Shown in pieces: positions 1 to 5,125 of a stretch of 5,125 bases of DNA; positions within the stretch are counted from its first letter, which is position 1; each line of letters starts with the position of its first letter. Made by a program: the position numbers and the translations under genes. The stretch is taken from NCBI GenBank assembly GCA_037440545.1, contig JBBITX010000081.1, forward strand, positions 1 to 5,125. The letters run 5' to 3'. This DNA is from JAVZIQ01 sp037440545 (lineage in GTDB: Archaea > Thermoproteota > Bathyarchaeia > Bathyarchaeales > Bathycorpusculaceae). The notes under the pieces are model-generated. The model was given only the letters and a program-made list of their open reading frames with translations. It had not been told where the DNA came from and did not search any database.

Positions 1-60
1 AGAATAGGAAAGTGTACAACAAAACATTGCGAGCAGAAATGCCACGCGCTAACTTTCTAA
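1..60 (+). CDS. Possible C-terminal end of an unidentified Cys-rich protein (5' partial)
   Basis: The first plus-strand frame is open from the window edge to a TAA at 58-60. It encodes 19 residues with Cys at relative positions 5, 10 and 14 followed by His (C-x4-C-x3-C-H), which could be a metal-binding tail. The codons (AGA, ATA, GGA) suit the other genes here. The piece is too short to recognise, and another plus-strand frame is also open to about base 83, so this could be noncoding. If real, the gene converges on the winged-helix gene, leaving about 100 bases between the two stops. No function is proposed. Confidence 0.28.
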   Translation, partial: RIGKCTTKHCEQKCHALTF

Positions 61-129
61 CAAAGCAAGGATTTCAAAAATAGATTGATTGGAAACATAT
101 TATGATCTACTTTTTCAGCTGAACAGCCT

Positions 130-150
130 TTAAATCATTGAAAGATTTAA
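130..150. terminator. Small AT-rich hairpin between converging ends, possible terminator or protein site
   Basis: An exact 7-bp inverted repeat, TTAAATC (130-136) and GATTTAA (144-150), is separated by 7 bases. It lies 15 bases past the stop of the minus-strand winged-helix gene and after the possible plus-strand gene end at 60. Position suits a transcript end, but the stem is AT-rich and there is no long T-run after it on either strand. Its right side is part of an 11-base string that recurs in the promoter region of the winged-helix gene, so it could also be a protein site. Confidence 0.22.
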
Positions 151-164
151 CGTGTTTTCGAATT

Positions 165-500
165 TTATATGCCTAGTTTGTCGAAGAATTCTAATAGGAG
201 CCTTGCTATTTTCTCTCCCAACTCTGTTTTCAGATAATATTTTTTAAGGGGGTCTATGCGTTCGCTTCTGGCTAGTCCTAAATCTTCAATTTCAATCATC
301 CTCGCCCTGAAGGTTCCGTCGCTTAACGTTAATCCAAGCTGTCTCATAAACTCCTTAGCCTCCTTCCATTTCCCCCTATTTAGGTATAGGAGGAGTATGC
401 AGTCTATTGCATGGTCCTTCTCAAGCATGGCCTTAACAGCTGAAAGCTTAGGATCTGTCAATATGCGTTTAATCTTCTCCTCTTCTCCACTCTCAACCAT
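165..500 (-). CDS. Small winged-helix DNA-binding protein
   Basis: The 111-residue product is a probable cytoplasmic transcription regulator. Seen in the sequence: a charged N-terminal segment (1-28), a first helix at about 29-41, a second at 44-55, a recognition helix at about 61-75 with Arg65 and Arg67, a wing hairpin at about 77-92 ending in the Y-x-L-K-T pattern common to archaeal winged helices, and a C-terminal helix (93-108) that could mediate dimer contacts. There is no signal peptide, membrane segment or metal-binding cluster. The start is the ATG at 498-500, because an in-frame TGA directly precedes it. No good Shine-Dalgarno sits at normal distance from this ATG; the nearest GAGGT is about 20 bases upstream and better spaced to an out-of-frame ATG at 511-513. 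The exact family, target genes and effector cannot be told from sequence alone. Confidence 0.8.
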   Translation of the reverse strand: MVESGEEEKIKRILTDPKLSAVKAMLEKDHAIDCILLLYLNRGKWKEAKEFMRQLGLTLSDGTFRARMIEIEDLGLARSERIDPLKKYYLKTELGEKIARLLLEFFDKLGI

Positions 501-513
501 TCAAATCAACCAT
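493..513 (-). other. Six-codon upstream ORF overlapping the winged-helix start
   Basis: On the minus strand an ATG at 511-513 is preceded at 7 bases by GAGGT and opens a six-codon frame that stops with TGA at 493-495. This overlaps the winged-helix ATG (498-500) in another frame. The arrangement could couple translation of the two by reinitiation, or it may be chance if the transcript starts close to the gene. There is no direct evidence that it is translated. Confidence 0.22.
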
Positions 514-543
514 CCACTTTACCTCTATGTTATATGCCTATAC

Positions 544-551
544 AATTTAAA
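544..551 (-). promoter_or_regulatory. TATA-like box for the winged-helix gene
   Basis: The minus strand reads TTTAAATT here, about 45 bases before the ATG at 498-500. With the archaeal TATA-to-start distance of about 25 bases, transcription would begin near 520-525 and leave a short leader of about 20 to 25 bases. The call rests on AT-rich sequence and position only. Confidence 0.4.
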
Positions 552-569
552 GATTTAACTTATATTACG

Positions 570-603
570 AATCGTGACATAATACAAGAATCATAACATA
601 ATA
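570..603. repeat. Two imperfect 15-bp direct repeats upstream of the winged-helix promoter
   Basis: Copies at 570-584 and 589-603 agree at 13 of 15 positions (consensus AATCrTrACATAATA) and start 19 bases apart. They lie 20 to 50 bases upstream of the TATA-like box at 544-551, a position typical for an archaeal activator or operator. The left copy overlaps a small palindrome, ACGA-A-TCGT (567-575). The AT-rich background makes chance similarity possible. Confidence 0.35.
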
Positions 604-890
604 GTAGCCGCTTAATTCCACGTCAGAAGATAATATTACGACTATCCGCTCATAAGAAATTCAATGCCAACCCGTCAGCTCTGCGCTTCATCCACTCTTT
701 TCATCTTTTTATAATTGGAACTCTTCGGTGCCATTTTGGAATAGGCTGATTTCAAGGCTTATTAAACAATTGTTATTCAATGTCCTTAAAGCCCGCCACC
801 CGCATAGATTAAATAGGCATGAAGATGAGATGAAATGAAATTTGCACTCGAGGCTGAGTTTTCCTTTTGCAACATGAAATTTGTTGATTT
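604..890. other. Gene-free stretch
   Basis: Together with the promoter elements before it, this makes about 330 bases between the winged-helix gene and the RAM gene with no frame I can support. It holds a TATA-like TTTTTATAAT near 705-714 on the plus strand with no convincing gene after it, a second copy of ATATTACGA (633-641, also at 562-570), a short ATGA-rich run (819-840), and a 10-base repeat ATGAAATTTG (835-844 and 874-883). A 19-codon plus-strand frame (835-894) overlaps the RAM stop codon and has only a poor ribosome site. No tRNA or convincing C/D-box RNA was seen. Confidence 0.5.
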
Positions 891-1130
891 TTAGGCGCCG
901 ACAAGTGTGCTTGTCTGCTCGATTTCTTCCATTTGCCTTATGTCTGTAACCACCTTGTCAAGGTGTCCCAGACTTTTTGCTTCAATGCGGATGACTAGAT
1001 CGTAGAGTCCATAAGTTACAAGAACTTCTGTAACTTCCGCCATCCTCCGAATTTTCTCAGCAGCCCTGTGTTCACTTCCCCTTTTCACAGTAGCCACAAC
1101 ATAAGCCCTAACAACTTCCACCATACCCAT
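891..1130 (-). CDS. Stand-alone Lrp/AsnC ligand-binding (RAM) domain protein
   Basis: The whole 79-residue product is one RAM domain, the amino-acid-binding half of Lrp/AsnC regulators, with no helix-turn-helix. The beta-alpha-beta-beta-alpha-beta order is visible: strand 6-15, helix 18-32, strands 33-40 and 43-51, helix 54-66, strand 70-77. The core G-x-Y-D (Gly41, Tyr43, Asp44) matches the family loop at the effector-binding interface. Length is usual for archaeal stand-alone RAM proteins, which form ring-like oligomers and may modulate full-length Lrp partners or sense amino acids. The start is the ATG at 1128-1130; a second ATG two codons in (1122-1124) is an alternative. No clear Shine-Dalgarno is present beyond a GGG touching the first ATG. 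It is divergent from the Ca2+-ATPase, so the two may share control. It cannot bind DNA by the usual Lrp mode on its own. Confidence 0.9.
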   Translation of the reverse strand: MGMVEVVRAYVVATVKRGSEHRAAEKIRRMAEVTEVLVTYGLYDLVIRIEAKSLGHLDKVVTDIRQMEEIEQTSTLVGA

Positions 1131-1148
1131 CCCAGCTTTATAATATGC

Positions 1149-1179
1149 TAAACCGACATTTTTCCTTTCCCTCGGTTTA
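1149..1179. promoter_or_regulatory. Inverted repeat in the divergent promoter, candidate operator
   Basis: The arms TAAACCGA (1149-1156) and TCGGTTTA (1172-1179) are exact inverted copies of 8 bp, with a 15-base pyrimidine-rich spacer. Arm centres are 23 bases apart, about two helical turns, as for a dimeric regulator reaching two major grooves on one face. The right arm overlaps the probable TATA box of the RAM gene, so occupancy would be expected to block that promoter. The element ends about 70 bases before the TATA-like box of the ATPase. It could instead form a hairpin in the RAM leader only if transcription starts further upstream than predicted. Confidence 0.45.
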
Positions 1180-1182
1180 AAG
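1176..1182 (-). promoter_or_regulatory. TATA-like box for the RAM gene
   Basis: The minus strand reads CTTTAAA here, about 50 bases before the ATG at 1128-1130, which predicts a transcript start near 1150-1155 and a leader of about 20 to 25 bases. It overlaps the right arm of the inverted repeat. A second AT-rich TTATAAAG lies too close to the start codon to serve as the TATA box for this ATG. Confidence 0.4.
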
Positions 1183-1247
1183 GTGAAAGCATAAAGGAAC
1201 CGTGCCTACGCGTTGCCACACGATTTTTTAGCGTATTATATGCAAAA

Positions 1248-1255
1248 TTTTTATA
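1248..1255 (+). promoter_or_regulatory. TATA-like box for the Ca2+-ATPase gene
   Basis: TTTTTATA lies 47 bases before the ATPase ATG, predicting a transcript start near 1275-1282 and a short leader. A second AT-rich candidate, TATTATAT (1234-1241), would give a leader about 14 bases longer. The GTGGGAG at 1294-1300 is only one base from the start codon, too close for a normal Shine-Dalgarno. Confidence 0.45.
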
Positions 1256-1301
1256 CCTCGCCATTCATGTCTTACCTAAATCTCTGACTTGAAGTGGGAG
1301 C

Positions 1302-4097
1302 ATGACTAAGCCATGGCACGCCATGGAAACAGATGAAGTTTTCAAAGAGTTAAGCGTAGGCCCTGCAGGTTTAAGTTCACAGGAGGCAAGTGAAAGGCTT
1401 AAAAAATACGGTTTGAACGAAATTAGGAGGGTTAAGCGTCGAACAGCCCTCCACATGTTTCTAGACGAGTTTAAAGACATATTCATACTTCTCCTAATTG
1501 CGGCCACAATATTCTCAGCAGGGATAGGCTACTGGGAGATGCTTCACGGAGGAGAATTCATGGAATCCTACGCAGACACAATTACAATAAGCGCCATAGT
1601 GGTTTTATGCGCCGTCACAGGCTTCGTCCAAGAATACAGAGCTGAAAAGGCTGTAGAAGCCTTGAAAAAACTGGCAGCGCCTAAAGCCCGCGTGATAAGG
1701 GATGGAAAAGAGACTGTTATACCTGCAAGCGAAGTTGTTCCAGGAGACATTCTAGCCCTTGAAGAGGGAGATCACGTTGCCGCTGATGCAAGGCTTATAG
1801 AGGTTGTTGAGCTTAAAGCAAATGAAGCTGTTTTAACAGGTGAATCCACGCCTGTTGGCAAGGAACTGAAAGTTTTAGATGAAGAAACCCCTGTTTCTGA
1901 AAGGAGGAACATGGTTTTCTCCGCAACCCACATAGTTTATGGAAGGGGTAAGGCTGTTGTAACAGCCACAGGTATGAACACAGAGTTTGGAAAAATCGCT
2001 GAAATGGTTCAAACCGCCGAGGAGGAGGAAACCCCCCTCCAGAAAAAGCTTGACAGGTTTGCAAGTAAAATAGCCAAAATAGTTGTGGCAGTATGTGTGC
2101 TGATCTTCGCCCTCGAAGCTTTCGAAGTGATAATGCAGATGCAATTTGAAATTGAAGGTTTCATAGGAGCCTTCATGTCCTCAATAGCCCTGGCAATTTC
2201 CGCCGTTCCAGAGGGCCTACCGGCAATAGTGACAATAGCACTGGCCCTTGGAGCAAGAGAATTCGCAAAGCGAAACGCAATAGTGCGGAGGCTATCTTCA
2301 GCTGAAAGCCTAGGAGCAGTCACCGTAATATGCTCAGACAAGACTGGAACCATAACAAAAGGAGAGATGACGGTGCGTAAAATTTACGTTGAAGAAGAGT
2401 TTATTGAGGTAACAGGAGTAGGCTACGAACCTAAAGGTGAATTTCGAATAGGCGAAGACGCCTTAACCCCTGAAGGAAGCCTCGAACTGCTCCTACGAGT
2501 TGGAGCCCTATGCAACAACGCAGAACTCCGCAGAAACGACCAAAACAACACTTGGGAAATTTTCGGAGACCCAACCGAAGGAGCCCTACTAGTTGCAGCT
2601 GCCAAGGCTGGAATAAACATAGAGGAGTTGGAGAAACGCTACCCAAGAATAGGTGAAATCCCATTCACATCCGAAAGAAAGCGTATGACAACAATTCATA
2701 AAACTCCAGAAGGCGAAGTTCACGCTTACATGAAGGGCGCTCCCGAAACACTTCTTGAAAGATGCACCCACACAATTGAAGAAGGCAAAGTTAAAAAACT
2801 AACAGATGATAAGAGAAGGAAAATTCTCCAAGCAAATGAACAGCTTGCTGGAAACGCCCTACGCGTCTTAGCCATGGCGTACAAAAGGCTGCCTGAAAAT
2901 TTAACAAAATATGAAAGTGAAGCCGTTGAAAATGGAATGGTTTTCATTGGACTACAAGGCATGATAGACCCTCCTAGAGAGGAGGCCATAGAGGCTAACA
3001 AACTCTGCCAAAAAGCAGGAATAAAGGCTGTTATGATAACAGGAGACCATAAGCTGACAGCCATAGCCGTGGCAAAAGAAGTTGGAATATTCAAAGAAGG
3101 AGACATGGTTTTAACAGGAGCTGAAATGGACAAGCTAAGCGATAAAGAATTTGAAGACATTGTTGATAAAGTAACCGTTTACGCAAGGGTTTCGCCTGAG
3201 CACAAGCTGAAAATTGTCAACGCTTTAAAGAAGAAAGGCCACATTGTAGCTATGACTGGAGACGGCGTTAACGATGCGCCAGCTGTGAAGGCAGCTGACA
3301 TAGGCGTTGCCATGGGCATAACCGGAACAGACGTCACAAGGGAAGCCTCAGACCTCGTATTGATGGATGACAACTTCGCAACAATAGTTAAGGCTGTTGA
3401 ACAAGGCAGAGTTATATATGATAACATAAGGAAATATGCACGTTTCCTCCTTGCATGCAACTTCGACGAACTCCTCGTCATAGGCTCATTCGCCATACTG
3501 GGCGGAATATTTGGAGAAAAACTCTTTCCACTACCATTGCTGCCGGCTATGATCCTCTGGATTAACCTTGTAACGGATGGAGCCCCAGCCGTGGCATTGG
3601 CCACAGATCCTCCAGACGTAGGCGTCATGGAAAGAATGCCGCGTAAACCTGAAGAGGGAATATTACATGGAATGGGAGCGTTTATAATAACATCCTTCAT
3701 GTTACAAGCCGCAGGAACAATTCTAGTCTTCTGCCTAGAATATTATGTGTGGCCAGCCCACGGCTTCGGAACAGAAGAAACCCTAATAGAAGCCAGAACC
3801 ACAGCCTTCGTGCAGGCGGCAATGTTCGAACTTTTCGTAGTCTGGAACTGCCGATCAGAAAAACACAGCGTGTGGAGAATGGGAAAGAAAGCCCTTCAAA
3901 ACAAATTCTTCGTCCTAGCTGATTTAGCTTCAATAGCCTTAACCCTTGGAATAACCTACATACCAATAACACAACAGCTATTCCACCTAACCGCCCTAAG
4001 CCTAACAGACCTCACATACGTAATTTGCGTAGCAAGCTGGGGACTGCTAGTATTCCCAGAACTAACCATGGGAAGAAAAATATGGAAATGGCACTAA
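1302..4097 (+). CDS. P-type IIA Ca2+-transporting ATPase (SERCA/PacL-like)
   Basis: This 931-residue membrane pump couples ATP hydrolysis to cation export, most likely Ca2+ out of the cytoplasm. Seen in order: N-terminal cation-ATPase segment with the Trp-His start (W5-H6), membrane helices M1-M2 (about 50-77, 90-111), actuator loop T179-G-E-S182, M3-M4 (about 257-279, 290-315) with P303-E-G-L-P307, phosphorylated Asp346 in D-K-T-G-T, nucleotide domain with D423-P-T-E and K478-G-A-P-E, hinge D556-P-P-R, T580-G-D582, and T652-G-D-G-V-N-D658. M5 to M10 fall at about 712-735, 746-765, 791-815, 832-850, 869-889 and 902-919. Residues matching the SERCA Ca2+ sites are all present: Glu304, Asn720, Glu723, Asn755, Thr758, Asp759 and, in M8, Glu843. 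This argues for two Ca2+ per cycle and against a Na+/K+, H+ or heavy-metal pump; there is no N-terminal metal-binding domain and no calmodulin tail. ATG 1302 is chosen because an in-frame TGA lies 12 bases upstream and the Trp-His motif would be lost from the next ATG (1323). The gene is complete. Confidence 0.96.
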   Translation: MTKPWHAMETDEVFKELSVGPAGLSSQEASERLKKYGLNEIRRVKRRTALHMFLDEFKDIFILLLIAATIFSAGIGYWEMLHGGEFMESYADTITISAIVVLCAVTGFVQEYRAEKAVEALKKLAAPKARVIRDGKETVIPASEVVPGDILALEEGDHVAADARLIEVVELKANEAVLTGESTPVGKELKVLDEETPVSERRNMVFSATHIVYGRGKAVVTATGMNTEFGKIAEMVQTAEEEETPLQKKLDRFASKIAKIVVAVCVLIFALEAFEVIMQMQFEIEGFIGAFMSSIALAISAVPEGLPAIVTIALALGAREFAKRNAIVRRLSSAESLGAVTVICSDKTGTITKGEMTVRKIYVEEEFIEVTGVGYEPKGEFRIGEDALTPEGSLELLLRVGALCNNAELRRNDQNNTWEIFGDPTEGALLVAAAKAGINIEELEKRYPRIGEIPFTSERKRMTTIHKTPEGEVHAYMKGAPETLLERCTHTIEEGKVKKLTDDKRRKILQANEQLAGNALRVLAMAYKRLPENLTKYESEAVENGMVFIGLQGMIDPPREEAIEANKLCQKAGIKAVMITGDHKLTAIAVAKEVGIFKEGDMVLTGAEMDKLSDKEFEDIVDKVTVYARVSPEHKLKIVNALKKKGHIVAMTGDGVNDAPAVKAADIGVAMGITGTDVTREASDLVLMDDNFATIVKAVEQGRVIYDNIRKYARFLLACNFDELLVIGSFAILGGIFGEKLFPLPLLPAMILWINLVTDGAPAVALATDPPDVGVMERMPRKPEEGILHGMGAFIITSFMLQAAGTILVFCLEYYVWPAHGFGTEETLIEARTTAFVQAAMFELFVVWNCRSEKHSVWRMGKKALQNKFFVLADLASIALTLGITYIPITQQLFHLTALSLTDLTYVICVASWGLLVFPELTMGRKIWKWH

Positions 4098-4236
4098 AGA
4101 TAAACAATTCAAAAATGTCTTATCGAAAACCCGCTAAAAACCTAAAATTATCTCGCCATAAACTGTAAGCTTCTCCTGTCTCTGTCAAATGTCTATTATA
4201 CCTTAACGGTTTGACTGGTATTATTACTGAAAAGTC

Positions 4237-4243
4237 TTAAAAA
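4237..4243 (+). promoter_or_regulatory. TATA-like box for the CBS-domain gene
   Basis: TTAAAAA lies 44 bases before the ATG at 4281, predicting a transcript start near 4263 just ahead of the Shine-Dalgarno. CTATTATACC near 4192-4201 is a second candidate with a longer leader. The separate promoter and 183-base gap suggest the gene is not simply a tail of the ATPase transcript. I see no convincing terminator after the ATPase stop, so read-through remains possible. Confidence 0.35.
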
Positions 4244-4265
4244 CAATAATGGATGTTAAGTGTTT

Positions 4266-4272
4266 AAGGAGG
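4266..4272 (+). promoter_or_regulatory. Strong Shine-Dalgarno that fixes the CBS gene start
   Basis: AAGGAGG sits 8 bases before the ATG at 4281-4283, which is ideal spacing. It falls inside the longer frame that could begin at GTG 4260, so it argues for ATG 4281 as the real start. Confidence 0.8.
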
Positions 4273-4280
4273 CTTGTTTA

Positions 4281-4736
4281 ATGCTGTTAGTTCGCGATGT
4301 TATGGTGAGGGACTTAGTGACGGTTGAAACAACCGCTAACGTCATGGAAGCAGTTAAGTTGATGAATGATTTTGAGGTTGGCTGTCTGCTGATAGTTGAA
4401 AAGGGCGAGGTTGTCGGAATCCTAACTGAAAGAGATATTCTAAAAAGAGTTGTGGCTGAAGGCAGAAAACCTGACGAAACTTTTGTAAGCGATGTGATGT
4501 CCACTCCCCCAGTTGTTGTAAACCCTGAAATGGAACTTGAAGATGCCGTGGAAATTATGTTTAAGAAAAAAATTAAGAAACTTCCAGTTGTGGAAAACGG
4601 CAAACTAGTTGGCCTCGTCACTTTCACTGACATAGCTCGTCTTCAGCCTGCAATGATGGAAATAATAAGAAGGCTTATGAAAACATATGAGGTTCCTAAA
4701 AGCATGAGCAAAGTTATAAAATACTATGTTGTCTAA
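4281..4736 (+). CDS. Two-CBS-domain protein (Bateman module)
   Basis: The 151-residue cytoplasmic protein is built almost wholly of a tandem CBS pair, a module that usually binds adenosyl ligands such as AMP, ATP or S-adenosylmethionine and acts as an energy sensor or regulatory partner. CBS1 covers about residues 3-62 (D-V-M at 6-8, G46-I-L-T-E-R-D52) and CBS2 about 69-122 (D-V-M at 71-73, G111-L-V-T-F-T-D117). The Thr and Asp of each G-x-x-T-x-x-D motif are those that contact ribose and phosphate in known CBS structures. A 29-residue basic, helical tail (123-151, ending K-Y-Y-V-V) follows and could aid dimerisation or partner binding. ATG 4281 is chosen over GTG 4260 because of the AAGGAGG 8 bases ahead of it. 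It lies 183 bases after the Ca2+-ATPase on the same strand and converges on the MATE gene. Ligand and partner cannot be told from sequence. Confidence 0.93.
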   Translation: MLLVRDVMVRDLVTVETTANVMEAVKLMNDFEVGCLLIVEKGEVVGILTERDILKRVVAEGRKPDETFVSDVMSTPPVVVNPEMELEDAVEIMFKKKIKKLPVVENGKLVGLVTFTDIARLQPAMMEIIRRLMKTYEVPKSMSKVIKYYVV

Positions 4737-4739
4737 ATG

Positions 4740-4774
4740 AAGCCCAACCACCAAATGTGAATAATACTGGGTTT
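4740..4774. terminator. Possible terminator hairpin between converging CBS and MATE genes
   Basis: AAGCCCA (4740-4746) can pair with TGGGTTT (4768-4774) with one G-U pair in the plus-strand transcript; the loop is 21 bases. TTTT follows within the right arm. The hairpin fills the 37-base gap between the CBS stop (4736) and the MATE stop (4774-4776). In the minus-strand transcript the G-U becomes a C-A mismatch, so the plus-strand gene is the better match. The stem is short and the loop large. Confidence 0.3.
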
Positions 4775-5125
4775 TAGAGGCTGCGGAAAGTTATTGCTGT
4801 CAAAGCTAGGTTTAGGAAAGCGGATAGGACAGCGGCTAGAGGGAAAACCGCCCAAAGTCCCGTTAACCCAAAAATGTTAGGCATGACTAGCAGGGATGGT
4901 ATTGAAAAAATCAGTGACCGCGAAGACGTTGCTAAAAGAGAATAGAACGCCTTGCCAATCCCCTGGAAAAAGGAGCTTGCGAAAAATTCTACGCTTTGAA
5001 AGATGAAGTTTAAAGAAAATATCTGCAAGGCCTGAATTCCAGCATTTATGAAATCCACATCAGAGCTAAACAAGGACAAAACCTGAGCTGGAAATGAAAT
5101 GGCCACTGCAAACCATAACAATCCC
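4774..5125 (-). CDS. MATE-family multidrug/Na+ antiporter, C-terminal part (5' end outside window)
   Basis: The frame is open from the right edge to a TAA at 4774-4776, giving the last 116 or so residues of a membrane exporter. The visible sequence fits the end of MATE proteins: a hydrophobic helix followed by F-P-A-Q-V-L-S-L-F-S-S-D, a stretch resembling the family's I-x-x-L-F-T-x-D loop; then a helix containing the S-S-F-F-Q-G-I-G-K pattern typical of the penultimate pair of helices; then two more hydrophobic helices with G-L-T-G-L-W-A-V-F-P between them. MATE proteins are usually about 440-470 residues with 12 helices, so about a quarter is here, roughly helices 10 to 12. The family exports cationic drugs, dyes or metabolites in exchange for Na+ or H+. 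The TTG at 5119-5121 is internal, not a start, since the frame and homology continue upstream. Substrate is unknown. Confidence 0.88.
   Translation of the reverse strand, partial: GLLWFAVAISFPAQVLSLFSSDVDFINAGIQALQIFSLNFIFQSVEFFASSFFQGIGKAFYSLLATSSRSLIFSIPSLLVMPNIFGLTGLWAVFPLAAVLSAFLNLALTAITFRSL

Noticed and set aside
114..123. Perfect 10-bp palindrome TTCAGCTGAA as an operator
   Set aside because: The same palindrome occurs within the ATPase coding region at 2297-2306, where it simply encodes protein, so chance is likely.
256..558. 100-codon plus-strand frame opposite the winged-helix gene
   Set aside because: It mirrors the minus-strand gene, has no ribosome site and gives a product with no recognisable fold.
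819..894. Possible C/D-box RNA or a 19-codon plus-strand peptide gene
   Set aside because: The ATGA-rich run and one CTGA do not form proper C, D, C' and D' boxes; the peptide frame has a weak ribosome site and overlaps the RAM stop.
1201..1222. Near-palindrome around ACGCGT in the divergent promoter
   Set aside because: The outer CGTG/CACG arms and the inner ACGCGT do not share a centre and the matches between them are poor.
2009..3700. Long minus-strand open frames opposite the ATPase gene
   Set aside because: They are shadows of the plus-strand gene, with low-complexity Ser/Ala/Pro-rich products and no family resemblance.
4207..4212. CGGTTT ahead of the CBS gene as a half-site of the 1149-1179 element
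   Set aside because: The hexamer also occurs inside coding sequence (near 1410 and 2014), at about the frequency expected by chance, and there is no paired arm nearby.
4260..4280. GTG at 4260 as start of the CBS protein, adding seven residues
   Set aside because: The AAGGAGG ribosome site lies within this extension and is spaced for ATG 4281; the extra residues add nothing to the CBS fold.
5119..5121. TTG as start of a short 115-residue membrane protein
   Set aside because: The frame stays open to the window edge, and the sequence is the end of a MATE exporter, so this TTG codes for an internal Leu.

Overview
The window looks like ordinary chromosomal DNA from an archaeon. A lineage such as Bathyarchaeia or another Thermoproteota-like group is plausible, but that placement is inference. 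Supporting signs are a stand-alone Lrp/AsnC effector domain with no helix-turn-helix, a small winged-helix regulator, AT-rich TATA-like boxes ahead of genes, a strong AAGGAGG ribosome binding site in front of one gene, and frequent AGA/AGG/ATA codons. I see no mobile element, CRISPR array, rRNA or tRNA.

Layout from left to right. Bases 1-60 may be the Cys-rich 3' end of a plus-strand gene cut by the window edge (weak). A 111-residue winged-helix protein lies on the minus strand (165-500), with a TATA-like box and a pair of imperfect direct repeats upstream. About 330 bases (561-890) hold no gene I can support. A 79-residue stand-alone RAM (Lrp/AsnC ligand-binding) protein follows on the minus strand (891-1130). 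It diverges from the main gene, a 931-residue P-type IIA Ca2+-transporting ATPase on the plus strand (1302-4097). Their shared 171-base promoter region carries an exact 8-bp inverted repeat that overlaps the probable TATA box of the RAM gene. A 151-residue two-CBS-domain protein (4281-4736, plus) comes next with its own promoter and Shine-Dalgarno. It converges on the last quarter of a MATE-family exporter (minus strand, running off the right edge), with a small hairpin between the two stop codons.

How the parts could work together. The ATPase keeps every side chain that forms the two Ca2+ sites of the sarcoplasmic-reticulum pump, so it most likely exports Ca2+ from the cytoplasm. The RAM and CBS proteins are both small sensors, the first typically of amino acids and the second of adenosyl nucleotides. 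Their position beside the pump hints at local control, but nothing in the sequence proves that link. I do not see a clear undescribed multi-gene system here. The best leads are regulatory: the inverted repeat in the divergent promoter and the arrangement upstream of the winged-helix gene.
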